From Planctomycetota bacterium (GTDB lineage: Bacteria > Planctomycetota > Phycisphaerae > WQYP01): DNA of 6,808 bases. The notes under the pieces were generated by a model. It was not told the DNA's origin. It did not search any database and saw only the letters and a program-made list of their open reading frames with translations. Position 1 is the first letter of the stretch. Each line of letters begins with the position of its first letter. The DNA lies in NCBI GenBank assembly GCA_021826605.1, contig JAKAZF010000151.1:1-6808 (forward strand), given 5' to 3'. This document shows, piece after piece, positions 1-5,519 of this stretch. The translations under genes were made by a program, and so were the position numbers.

Positions 1-97
1 CGAACGCGTGGGGAATGGCAATATTTCCCAGAACCAGCGGCCTGCCCGCTTGTGTCCGATGCAGGTCATAGCCGATTCCAATTCGATATTCCATCAT
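1..97 (-). CDS. ispF: 2-C-methyl-D-erythritol 2,4-cyclodiphosphate synthase, N-terminal part (cut by left window edge)
   Basis: IspF converts CDP-methylerythritol 2-phosphate to the cyclic 2,4-diphosphate in the cytosolic MEP isoprenoid pathway. Only the first 32 codons are visible. They read RIGIGYDLHR followed by GRPLVLGNIAIP, the conserved IspF amino terminus; the Asp and His of the G(Y/F)DxH motif (residues 11 and 13 from the first Met) are the metal ligands in characterised IspF proteins. The protein begins with two Met codons (97 and 94). An AGGG about 6 nt upstream supports one of these; an in-frame ATG at 112 is less likely because its GGAG touches it directly. The gene reads out of the window to the left. 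It lies on the same strand as the ketosynthase genes but 213 bp away, separated by a repeat hairpin and with its own candidate promoter, so it is probably an independent unit. The family call is firm despite the truncation. Confidence 0.9.
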   Translation of the reverse strand, partial: MMEYRIGIGYDLHRTQAGRPLVLGNIAIPHAF

Positions 98-168
98 TGG
101 TAACCCTATCATCTCCGGAGAGATTAAAACGCTCGCATCCGCCGCGCCATTGAGCGTCGCGGACTAAA

Positions 169-198
169 ATACTAACCGATGCGGGCAAACGCTGGCAA
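169..198 (-). promoter_or_regulatory. Candidate sigma-70-type promoter for ispF
   Basis: Read on the minus strand, TTGCCA (193-198, five of six matches to the -35 consensus) is followed after 18 bp by TAGTAT (169-174, four of six matches to the -10 consensus). The start point would fall near 162, about 65 nt before the ispF start codon. The leader then contains the 10-bp palindrome TCTCCGGAGA (112-121). The location directly downstream of the repeat hairpin fits a terminator-then-promoter arrangement. Prediction by eye only. Confidence 0.4.
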
Positions 199-206
199 AT
201 TCGTCG

Positions 207-258
207 AAAAAAAGGTGTCAGGTACCTTTTTTTAGAAAAAGGTACCTGACACCTTTTT
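207..258 (-). terminator. Possible intrinsic terminator of the ketosynthase operon, formed by the repeat hairpin
   Basis: In minus-strand RNA the 23-bp hairpin lies about 50 nt after the stop codon of the last operon gene and ends in seven U (213-207), then CG. A strong stem plus a U tract fits a rho-independent terminator. In the other direction it ends in five U, so it might work both ways. Much of the stem is A-U, and the element may be primarily a dispersed repeat that serves as a terminator by chance. Confidence 0.45.
209..258. repeat. Perfect 23-bp inverted repeat with 4-nt loop (GGTGTCAGGTACC core)
   Basis: Arm 209-231 and arm 236-258 are exact reverse complements, with TTAG between them. 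Each arm is the 13-bp core GGTGTCAGGTACC (or its complement GGTACCTGACACC) flanked by five A and five T residues. Such a long perfect hairpin with the core inside A/T tracts resembles dispersed REP-type elements, which in many genomes are associated with Y1 (RAYT) transposases. No transposase is present here, so the link is inference. Confidence 0.9.
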
Positions 259-282
259 CTCGTCTGACACCTTTTTCTCGTC
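247..282. repeat. 18-bp perfect tandem direct repeat (two copies)
   Basis: TGACACCTTTTTCTCGTC occurs at 247-264 and again, with no gap, at 265-282. The first copy is the outer half of the right arm of the neighbouring inverted repeat plus CTCGTC, so the second copy is a duplicated half-arm. This looks like slippage or recombination at the palindrome. Confidence 0.9.
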
Positions 283-310
283 GCGGACAAATCAACGCTG
301 CCGCATTGAG

Positions 311-1207
311 CTATTGAGCATGTCGCGACTTGGGCGTCAGGCGCACAATGCGCGACTGGCCGCGCGGGTCGGTTTCGGTAAAACAGATTGGCGATTTTCC
401 GGATCCAAGCTTGGCGGTGGCGATGCTTCCGGCCAGGCGGACGGCACGGTCGGTGGGAAAGCTATGAATATCCAATGATGCGTCGCTGCAGGGGTCGGCG
501 GTGTTCGTATTCGGGATTTCCAGGATTACCTGGGACGCTGTCGCCTCTTCGGGCCGCTTTAACACAACGGCCACAGATCCGTAACCTGTTTCATCGGAAG
601 TAAATCGGGAAAATTCATGGCGGTGCAGTGCCGTGACGCCGCGCCTGCACAGGTCTTTCGCAATTTTGGATGCCTGATCCGCCCAACAGGCAATGACATG
701 ATCCACCCGATGCGATGCCAGTAAATCCGCAGCCCGATCCAATAACGCGCAGACCGGCCACTGGCCATGCGTCAAGGTTTCGCAGGGGCCATGAATGCCA
801 AAATAAATCGCGGCATGGGACGCAACTGTGGAATAGACGGAGCGCGTAAAATGCCGTGGCGAGGCGTATCGCCCCTGTGCTTCCAACATGCTGTCCAAAA
901 AACTCACCGTGTTGTCCATGGGTCCCCAGGTGGATAAAAGCAGCAAGCCTGCACGCTTCAGCATGGCAGTGTCACGATCCGGCTGAGCGTCATGCAACGC
1001 GCGAAAAGCGTATTGACTGATACTATCCAAGCCCTGCAAGGCCGAGTCCAGGTCCGGATCAGTCGTTACCGCATGGTCAGTGTCCGCTGAATTCGAGCGG
1101 ACGGGAGCATCGGATTGGGCTTGCACGGTTGCGGTCAGGTCCGCAGCATTGGCAAACTGATCGGTGTAAATTCCCCAACTACACACCGCTAATTTTGATT
1201 CAGTCAT
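311..1207 (-). CDS. Shortened beta-ketoacyl-synthase-like protein, chain-length-factor (KS-beta) type
   Basis: A 298-residue protein related to the N-terminal half of beta-ketoacyl synthases, most like the short 'ketoacyl synthase N-terminal-like' proteins. The clearest region is 119-163: HFTRSVYSTVASHAAIYFGI, then HGPCETLTHGQ and RAADLL. Counting from the conserved Gly-Pro (140-141), the position of the nucleophilic Cys (nine residues after Gly, as in the neighbouring FabF-like protein) is Gln149. Gln here is the hallmark of chain length factors and KSQ domains, which do not condense; C153 lies four residues off register. The usual C-terminal half with its two catalytic His motifs is missing; residues after about 220 are unrecognisable. 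The start codon overlaps the stop of the upstream ketosynthase gene (ATGA), implying translational coupling and perhaps a heterodimer. Inferred role: a non-catalytic partner setting chain length or priming. A degenerate, inactive synthase is the alternative. Confidence 0.75.
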   Translation of the reverse strand: MTESKLAVCSWGIYTDQFANAADLTATVQAQSDAPVRSNSADTDHAVTTDPDLDSALQGLDSISQYAFRALHDAQPDRDTAMLKRAGLLLLSTWGPMDNTVSFLDSMLEAQGRYASPRHFTRSVYSTVASHAAIYFGIHGPCETLTHGQWPVCALLDRAADLLASHRVDHVIACWADQASKIAKDLCRRGVTALHRHEFSRFTSDETGYGSVAVVLKRPEEATASQVILEIPNTNTADPCSDASLDIHSFPTDRAVRLAGSIATAKLGSGKSPICFTETDPRGQSRIVRLTPKSRHAQ

Positions 1208-2457
1208 GCGGTTGCCTCCGTAACGGTGGGCAAATCGCGTGAAAATACCAGAGCCGTGTTATTTCCCCCAAACGCAAGATTGCAGGATAACGCTACGGCG
1301 AGGGGTTTGGCTGTCGCGGAAAGCACCAATGGCAACGAACATTGCGGATCAGGATCCCTGGAACCCGCATTGGGCGGCAACACGCCATGCCGCAGAGCCA
1401 GGAGACAAATCGCGGCTTCTATGGCCCCCGCAGCGCCAAACGTGTGACCGGTCAGCCGCTTGGTTGAACTTACGGGCGGGATACTTGAGTTGGACTCAAA
1501 TACCTGGCTGAGAGCCGCAGCTTCCGTGATGTCGTTGTCGTGTGTGCCGGTGCCATGGGCGTTAATGTAATCAATACTGGACCTGGTTAAGCCCGCTTCC
1601 CGCAGGGCCTGCCGGATGGCCTGCGCGGCGGCGGCTCCATTGGGTTCGGGCTTGGTAATGTGATAGGCATCGCAGGTGGCGGAAAAGCCTCTGATATAAC
1701 CCATCGGCTCGACGCCTCGGCGCTGGGCACTGGCCTCGGACTCCAGCAGCAGCATGGCTGAGCCTTCACCGACGGTAATGCCGGGCCGATTCCGGTCAAA
1801 AGGGCGACAGCCATCGGGCGACACCAGTCGCAGGGAATTAAATCCGGATATCAACAGTTGGCACAGAGCCTCGGTTCCTCCGGCAACCGCTAATTCGCAA
1901 CGGCCGGCATGAAGGGCATCACATGCCGCCCCAATGGCCATGGCGGAACCTACGCAAGTTGTCAGATTCATATATCCCGGCCCCGCAAAACGATGCCGAC
2001 GGGATAACAGGGAAAGCACTTCATAGGGCTGCATGCGGCGCATGAGATTGACATCCGCAGCATCGGCGTTGAGGCGATATTGCTGATAGTACCGTTCGGA
2101 TAAATCCATTCCACAAACGGTCGTGGCGATAAAACATCCAATGGGTGGATCAGTGGAGATTTGGCGTTGCGGTAATCCAGCGCTTTGCAACGCCTCATCC
2201 GTGCTGATACACGCAAGTTGTTGCGTGCGCGAAAGCTTATTCCATAAGCGCGGCGGTAAATCCACAGGCCGGGTCAGCGGGGCGCAGGCGGCAACTTTTA
2301 TGTGCTGCAATGCCGCGGGCAGCCTTCCGTCCCATGGCTTAAGCCTGTCGGCACCCGATAGAATTCCCTGCCAGGATTCAGCCGTACTATTTCCCTGCGC
2401 GGTAATCATGCCGACGCCGGTGACTGCGATAGGTTGAACATGTGCCACTAAAGTCAT
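1204..2457 (-). CDS. Beta-ketoacyl-[acyl-carrier-protein] synthase, FabF-like (KS-alpha)
   Basis: A full-length 417-residue condensing enzyme of the thiolase fold, expected to join an acyl unit to malonyl-ACP in the cytosol. The catalytic triad is complete: Cys168 in NLTTCVGSAMAIG, His301 in NAHGTGTHDND and His338 in LTGHTFGAAGA, with Lys333 in STKRLTGH and the C-terminal FGGNN loop. The start is taken at ATG 2457; a TTG directly before it (2460) would add one residue, and GGAA just upstream serves as ribosome binding site. The gene follows the flavoprotein gene after 21 bp and overlaps the next gene by 4 bp. The TTC nucleophile context instead of the usual AC(A/T)S, and the association with a Gln-type partner and a flavoenzyme, suggest a specialised polyene/polyketide-type synthase rather than housekeeping FabF. 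I therefore give no gene symbol. Substrate unknown. Confidence 0.88.
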   Translation of the reverse strand: MTLVAHVQPIAVTGVGMITAQGNSTAESWQGILSGADRLKPWDGRLPAALQHIKVAACAPLTRPVDLPPRLWNKLSRTQQLACISTDEALQSAGLPQRQISTDPPIGCFIATTVCGMDLSERYYQQYRLNADAADVNLMRRMQPYEVLSLLSRRHRFAGPGYMNLTTCVGSAMAIGAACDALHAGRCELAVAGGTEALCQLLISGFNSLRLVSPDGCRPFDRNRPGITVGEGSAMLLLESEASAQRRGVEPMGYIRGFSATCDAYHITKPEPNGAAAAQAIRQALREAGLTRSSIDYINAHGTGTHDNDITEAAALSQVFESNSSIPPVSSTKRLTGHTFGAAGAIEAAICLLALRHGVLPPNAGSRDPDPQCSLPLVLSATAKPLAVALSCNLAFGGNNTALVFSRDLPTVTEATA

Positions 2458-2478
2458 CAATTTCCGGAACAGGATATT

Positions 2479-3771
2479 TTATAAAGTTGTAACATTCGCC
2501 TCTCTGTATGAGGCCGCAGGGCCGGCCTGCTGCCCTTCAAGCTGCGCTGAAGCAACGCCCACACGGCGTATTTCGGCCGGCTTATTGGCCTGCAGCATCG
2601 CAATCAGCGGATTGGACAAATCCCAGACATGTCCCGCCAGAATATTAATAATGGCGGTCCGCATGACCGGATTTTTATCCGCGGAAAAAAAGAGGTTCCG
2701 CACGAGATCACGCTGATAAAACCGCTCCACAAACGCCCGAAACACACGCAGCCCCGCATCCATATCCGCCTGATACTGCCGCAACGCCGCGGGTTCCCCC
2801 CGACGCAACAGCGCGTCAATTCCATCGGCGGCTCGCGCTGCCGAGGTAATGGCCAGATGCACCCCGCTGGAAAATATCGGATCAAGAAAACCCGCCGCAT
2901 CACCAATCAGCAGATGGTGAAGCCCGACTTTTTGATCACATTGATAACTGTAATCACTGGCCGCCCGGTACGCCGCCAGCGGAGTAGAGCGCGAAAGGCG
3001 ATCATACAATGTCGGAGATTGCTTTACCGCCGCCCAGAACTGCCCGGGCAAATCAACATTCTTTTCAATGGCTTCACGTTTTAATACCACGCCGACACTC
3101 GTGCTGCCGTCCCGCAGCGGAATAAACCAGATCCATCCGTTGGCAATGAGGTGCATGGTTAAATATTGTCGTTCAAACGGATCAGCCGATTCCGTTGTGG
3201 GAATATTGGTAAAGTAATTGTAAATGGCGAGCCGGCCAAAGTCCGGAAGCACTTCCCGGCAGCGGAGCTTTTTCGCCAGAACGGCTGCTGCACCTGTGGC
3301 GTCTATGAGAAAATTGCAGCAATACGTTTGACCTGATTCACTGTGGAGCTTTACCGGCGATTGTTCTTCTTCCACATCTGTAATGGCCGTATTTTCATGA
3401 ATTACGCACCCGCGCTGTTGTGCCACATCACGCAACTGCAGATCAAACGTTTCCCGCATCACATTAAATGTCGGTGGTTCTACGCCCTGACCCGGTAAGG
3501 CGAATCCGAATACTTCCAGGCGATTGGCCACGGGATCAAAAAATCTCGCGCCGTATTTCCCCTGATGGTGGGCCTGCATGTAGTGGCTGTCCATGCCGAT
3601 ACTTTGCAAAATGCTCATGCTGGCCGGCAGCAGCGATTCCCCAATATGATGTCGCGGATGAGAATCGCGATCAAAAATAATAACTGAATATCCTCGAACC
3701 GCCAGCAATGCTCCGGCCACCGCCCCAGCCGGGCCGCAACCGATAATGGCAATATCACTGTGGTTTTCCAT
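2479..3771 (-). CDS. FAD-dependent oxidoreductase, flavin-dependent-halogenase-like family
   Basis: A 430-residue flavoprotein. The N-terminus carries the Rossmann FAD-binding motif IAIIGCGPAGAVAG (residues 8-20) ending in the acidic residue of IIFDRD (31-36). HIGESLLP (42-49) is typical of the halogenase/geranylgeranyl-reductase branch; GKYGARF (71-77) puts Lys72 near the position of the catalytic lysine of flavin-dependent halogenases; WIWFIP (213-218) matches the WxWxIP fingerprint of that family; GDAAGFLDPIFSSGVHLA (290-307) is the second FAD-binding segment. It could halogenate a carrier-bound or free substrate, or act as a dehydrogenase/reductase on an acyl chain; many relatives with these motifs are not proven halogenases. 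No signal peptide or membrane helix is evident. The gene lies 40 bp after nadD and 21 bp before the ketosynthase gene, so co-transcription is likely and the product probably acts with the ketosynthase pair. The start is ATG 3771, though its upstream GGGGA is unusually close (1 nt). Confidence 0.85.
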   Translation of the reverse strand: MENHSDIAIIGCGPAGAVAGALLAVRGYSVIIFDRDSHPRHHIGESLLPASMSILQSIGMDSHYMQAHHQGKYGARFFDPVANRLEVFGFALPGQGVEPPTFNVMRETFDLQLRDVAQQRGCVIHENTAITDVEEEQSPVKLHSESGQTYCCNFLIDATGAAAVLAKKLRCREVLPDFGRLAIYNYFTNIPTTESADPFERQYLTMHLIANGWIWFIPLRDGSTSVGVVLKREAIEKNVDLPGQFWAAVKQSPTLYDRLSRSTPLAAYRAASDYSYQCDQKVGLHHLLIGDAAGFLDPIFSSGVHLAITSAARAADGIDALLRRGEPAALRQYQADMDAGLRVFRAFVERFYQRDLVRNLFFSADKNPVMRTAIINILAGHVWDLSNPLIAMLQANKPAEIRRVGVASAQLEGQQAGPAASYREANVTTL

Positions 3772-3811
3772 GTCCCCATTTTCCGCGCATCGCTCGGCTT
3801 AAGCAAGCGAT

Positions 3812-4426
3812 CTATTGCTGATACAGGCCATGCTTATGGATATACGCGATAACCGCTTGGGGAAGTTGCTCTGATAGCACTTGGCCATGCGCAACGGCCC
3901 GGCGAATGGCGGTGGCGGAAATGCTGTATTCCGGAATCTGGAGAATTCCGCCGATCACTTTCTTCCATAGATCAGCGGTGATATTTCCCGGCGGCAGGTC
4001 CGGCACGTTAAAACCCGATCGTGGCAAAATCGCGATGGGCGTGGAGGCCAGGATCGCATCGATTTCTTTCCAGGTGTGTAATGCCGGTAATTGATCCGCA
4101 CCAACCAGCAGAATCAAGGTATCGCCGGGCCGATCGCGGCGAAGAATTGCCAGGGTATCAATAGTGTAGCTTGGTGCCGGACGCAGAAGCTCGACCGCCG
4201 ACACTTCCATGCCAGGATCGTCCGCAATGGCTAAACGCAGCATGGCCAAGCGGTGTTGGGGTAGAGCGGAATTATGCCTTTCTAATTTATGTGGGGAGAT
4301 ATTGGCCGGCACAAACACGATGCGTTGGGCGTTCAGTGCGGTAAGCGCTGCGCGGGCCGTTTGCAGATGTCCGTTATGTACGGGATCAAACGTGCCGCCG
4401 AAAATTAAAAGTTTGGCCATCGTCAT
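3812..4426 (-). CDS. nadD: Nicotinate-nucleotide adenylyltransferase
   Basis: NadD transfers AMP from ATP to nicotinate mononucleotide, giving deamido-NAD in the cytosolic NAD biosynthesis pathway. The 204-residue length is normal. The nucleotidyltransferase signature GGTFDPVHNGH is at residues 10-20, SPHK at 44-47, SYTIDTL at 86-92, LLVGADQLPALHTWKEID at 106-123, and the ISxTxIR nucleotide-binding motif as ISATAIRRAV at 169-178. The start is ATG 4426; a second in-frame ATG at 4420 (MAKLLIFGG) is equally credible, and neither has a strong Shine-Dalgarno sequence. It is the first gene of the minus-strand run, divergent from the adenosyltransferase gene. It has no obvious functional link to the downstream ketosynthase cassette, which may have been added behind it. 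Confidence 0.95.
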   Translation of the reverse strand: MTMAKLLIFGGTFDPVHNGHLQTARAALTALNAQRIVFVPANISPHKLERHNSALPQHRLAMLRLAIADDPGMEVSAVELLRPAPSYTIDTLAILRRDRPGDTLILLVGADQLPALHTWKEIDAILASTPIAILPRSGFNVPDLPPGNITADLWKKVIGGILQIPEYSISATAIRRAVAHGQVLSEQLPQAVIAYIHKHGLYQQ

Positions 4427-4454
4427 TGCTCATGTTGCGTGCAACTCCTAAACT
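4426..4454 (+). promoter_or_regulatory. Weak candidate promoter for the adenosyltransferase gene
   Basis: TTGCTC (4426-4431) and TAAACT (4449-4454) are separated by 17 bp and would start transcription near 4461. The spacer contains the inverted repeat GTTGC-GT-GCAAC (4434-4445), which could be a small operator. Matches to consensus are only moderate (three and four of six), so this is a suggestion. I could not find a convincing promoter for nadD in the same 76-bp divergent gap. Confidence 0.2.
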
Positions 4455-4464
4455 GTCAGCACAA

Positions 4465-4490
4465 CTTCCGGACTGTGCCGGAGGGTTTTT
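4465..4490 (+). terminator. Terminator-like hairpin in the leader before the adenosyltransferase gene
   Basis: CTTCCGG (4465-4471) pairs with CCGGAGG (4478-4484), seven base pairs including one G-U, around the loop ACTGTG, and is followed by G and five T (4486-4490). This has the form of an intrinsic terminator, yet it lies directly before the AGGAG ribosome binding site (4492-4496) and the ATG at 4503, with no plus-strand gene upstream in view. It might attenuate or stabilise the leader, or block plus-strand transcription coming across nadD. Confidence 0.45.
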
Positions 4491-4502
4491 CAGGAGCCGC
4501 CG

Positions 4503-5054
4503 ATGCGCATTTATACCCGCCAGGGGGATCAAGGCCAAACCAGTTTGTTTGATGGCACGCGTGTGAGTAAAGACAATATGCGATTGGCCACCTACGGTAC
4601 CGTGGATGAATTAAACTCCTGGCTGGGAATGGCGGCTGCGATTTGCCCCCACGAACAATTGCGCGATCTGCTGAACCAATTGCAGCATCAATTATTTGAT
4701 CTGGGCGCGGATTTGGCTACCCCTCTGGATTCACCCAATAGTTCGCGCGTAAATCGAATTCAGCCCCAACAGGCCACCGACCTGGAAAGGCATATCGATG
4801 CGGCCACCGCGGAACTTCCCCCCTTGAAGCAATTTATTCTGCCCGGCGGTTCACCGCTGGCGTCTCATCTGCATATTGCGCGAACCGTGTGTCGGCGGGC
4901 GGAGCGTCATCTGGTGGAACTCATGCGGCAAGAACCCACGGGCGAAGCTCCGCTGGTTTATCTTAATCGACTAAGCGACCTGCTGTTTGTACTGGCCCGA
5001 TGGGCCAATAAGCTCGATGGGCACCGGGAAACTCATTGGCAGAAACAGCCATAG
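4503..5054 (+). CDS. Cob(I)alamin adenosyltransferase, PduO type
   Basis: This enzyme transfers the 5'-deoxyadenosyl group of ATP to cob(I)alamin (or cobyrinic acid diamide), making coenzyme B12 in the cytosol; the family is trimeric. The 183 residues show the ATP-binding start RIYTRQGDQGQTSLF (2-16), YGTVDELNSWLG (31-42), FILPGGSPLASHLHIARTVC (111-130) continuing to RRAER (131-135), and YLNRLSDLLFVLARWAN (153-169), all conserved in the PduO/ATR/MMAB family and distinct from CobA and EutT types. The start is well supported by AGGAG with a 6-nt spacer. It stands alone on this strand; no B12-dependent enzyme is visible nearby, so the pathway it serves is unknown. A terminator-like hairpin precedes its ribosome binding site. 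I detect no convincing cobalamin riboswitch, and the short leader leaves no room for one. Confidence 0.94.
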   Translation: MRIYTRQGDQGQTSLFDGTRVSKDNMRLATYGTVDELNSWLGMAAAICPHEQLRDLLNQLQHQLFDLGADLATPLDSPNSSRVNRIQPQQATDLERHIDAATAELPPLKQFILPGGSPLASHLHIARTVCRRAERHLVELMRQEPTGEAPLVYLNRLSDLLFVLARWANKLDGHRETHWQKQP

Positions 5055-5148
5055 CGCAAAGGGAAACCAGTCCCGCTCGGCGCAATCGGCACCGAATTCA
5101 CGGCACATCCCCGCCCCAATACCCGGAGGCATGGATTATGGCAGGTGG

Positions 5149-5162
5149 ATGTTTATAAACAT
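5149..5162. repeat. 14-bp perfect palindrome
   Basis: ATGTTTATAAACAT is its own reverse complement. It lies about 95 bp after the adenosyltransferase stop and 7 bp before a hairpin. The form fits a dimeric regulator's binding site or cruciform, but no promoter is evident beside it, so no function is assigned. Confidence 0.6.
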
Positions 5163-5169
5163 TTGATGG

Positions 5170-5194
5170 CCTCGGCCAAACAGTCATGCCGAGG
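5170..5194. repeat. 7-bp hairpin, possible transcript 3' end
   Basis: CCTCGGC (5170-5176) and GCCGAGG (5188-5194) form a G/C-rich stem around an 11-nt loop; G-U and A-U pairs could extend it by about four on the plus strand. It lies between the convergent adenosyltransferase gene and micro-ORF, so it may mark a transcript end in either direction, but neither strand has a U tract after it. Confidence 0.45.
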
Positions 5195-5220
5195 TTGTAC
5201 CGCTGCCGTCTTCAGCTAAA

Positions 5221-5280
5221 TTAGCTGCATTTGCCGAATTTTTTCTTACCGTACTTCTTTTTGACTTTTTTCTTTTTCAT
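5221..5280 (-). CDS. Possible lysine-rich micropeptide (19 residues)
   Basis: ATG to TAA encodes MKKKKVKKKYGKKKFGKCS: 11 of 19 residues are Lys and there are no acidic residues. An in-frame stop seven codons upstream means this is not the tail of a longer protein. Both AAA and AAG are used for Lys, and GTC, TAC, GGT, TTC, GGC, TGC and AGC occur between them, so it is not a simple A tract. The ribosome binding site is weak (GAG, 7 nt before the ATG). The composition recalls very small basic ribosome- or nucleic-acid-binding peptides, but I recognise no family. A chance A-rich stretch is the main alternative. Confidence 0.35.
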   Translation of the reverse strand: MKKKKVKKKYGKKKFGKCS

Positions 5281-5417
5281 ACTATCGCTCGATTCCGTTT
5301 AATTCGTTCATTAACTGCATACGCCCGGCAGTTCTTAATTAGGTGTGGCAATTTAGCAGTTTTGGCGTAAATCGTCAAACCGGCATCCGCGCGTAGCGGT
5401 TTATAAATTAGCGTTGA

Positions 5418-5447
5418 TTGGTCAAAAGAAGAGGCCCGAGTTACAAT
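5418..5447 (+). promoter_or_regulatory. Candidate promoter for the signal-peptide protein gene
   Basis: TTGGTC (5418-5423) and TACAAT (5442-5447, five of six matches to the -10 consensus) are separated by 18 bp. The start point would fall near 5454, inside the left arm of the 5449-5476 inverted repeat, leaving a leader of about 65 nt. Confidence 0.35.
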
Positions 5448-5448
5448 T

Positions 5449-5476
5449 ACGCTCCTGATTTTTGAATCAGGAGCGT
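5449..5476. repeat. 12-bp perfect inverted repeat with 4-nt loop
   Basis: ACGCTCCTGATT (5449-5460) and AATCAGGAGCGT (5465-5476) are exact reverse complements around TTTG. It sits right after the candidate -10 box and 43 bp before the start codon at 5520. There is no U tract on either side, so it is not a classical terminator; an operator at the transcription start or a 5' leader hairpin fits better. Confidence 0.75.
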
Positions 5477-5519
5477 GGGCGATCTGAGATGTTATGTTCG
5501 TTGCGCTGGTGGAGGTTTT

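Larger units (their letters stand above)
5055..5519. other. 465-bp intergenic region with palindromes, hairpins and one micro-ORF
   Basis: No conventional protein gene, tRNA or known RNA class is recognised here. Contents from left to right: an unexplained stretch with short possible stems (5055-5148), the palindrome at 5149-5162, a hairpin at 5170-5194, the imperfect-centre palindrome CAGCTAA-A-TTAGCTG (5213-5227) across the end of the micro-ORF, the lysine-rich micro-ORF (5221-5280, minus), an A/T-richer stretch, a candidate promoter and a 12-bp hairpin before the gene at 5520. The adenosyltransferase gene and the micro-ORF converge on 5055-5220, where transcription should end, but I see no classical terminator with a U tract. 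Confidence 0.6.

Noticed and set aside
66..290. A 74-codon minus-strand ORF across the repeat cluster
   Set aside because: It is made partly of translated repeat (RKRCQ twice) and overlaps the ispF start in another frame; the IspF frame is the one with clear homology.
1226..3084. Several plus-strand ORFs of 70-150 codons (e.g. 1239-1511, 2123-2437, 2629-3084)
   Set aside because: All are antisense to the ketosynthase and flavoprotein genes, which carry unmistakable family motifs; their translations are low-complexity and unrecognisable.
5055..5100. Resemblance of GCGCAAAGGGAAACC to cyclic-di-GMP or cobalamin riboswitch segments
   Set aside because: Only short pieces match; the paired elements and distal conserved boxes are missing, and it lies after a stop codon with no plus-strand gene close downstream.
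5131..5166. Tiny plus-strand ORFs after CGGAGG (starts at 5131 and 5138; 11 and 6 codons)
   Set aside because: The second has good ribosome-binding-site spacing, but it is only MAGGCL and no gene follows for it to control; probably chance.
5400..5425. Minus-strand TTGACC and TATAAA as a promoter for the micro-ORF
   Set aside because: The spacer is only 14 bp, too short for a normal sigma-70 promoter, and the start would be over 100 nt from the ORF.
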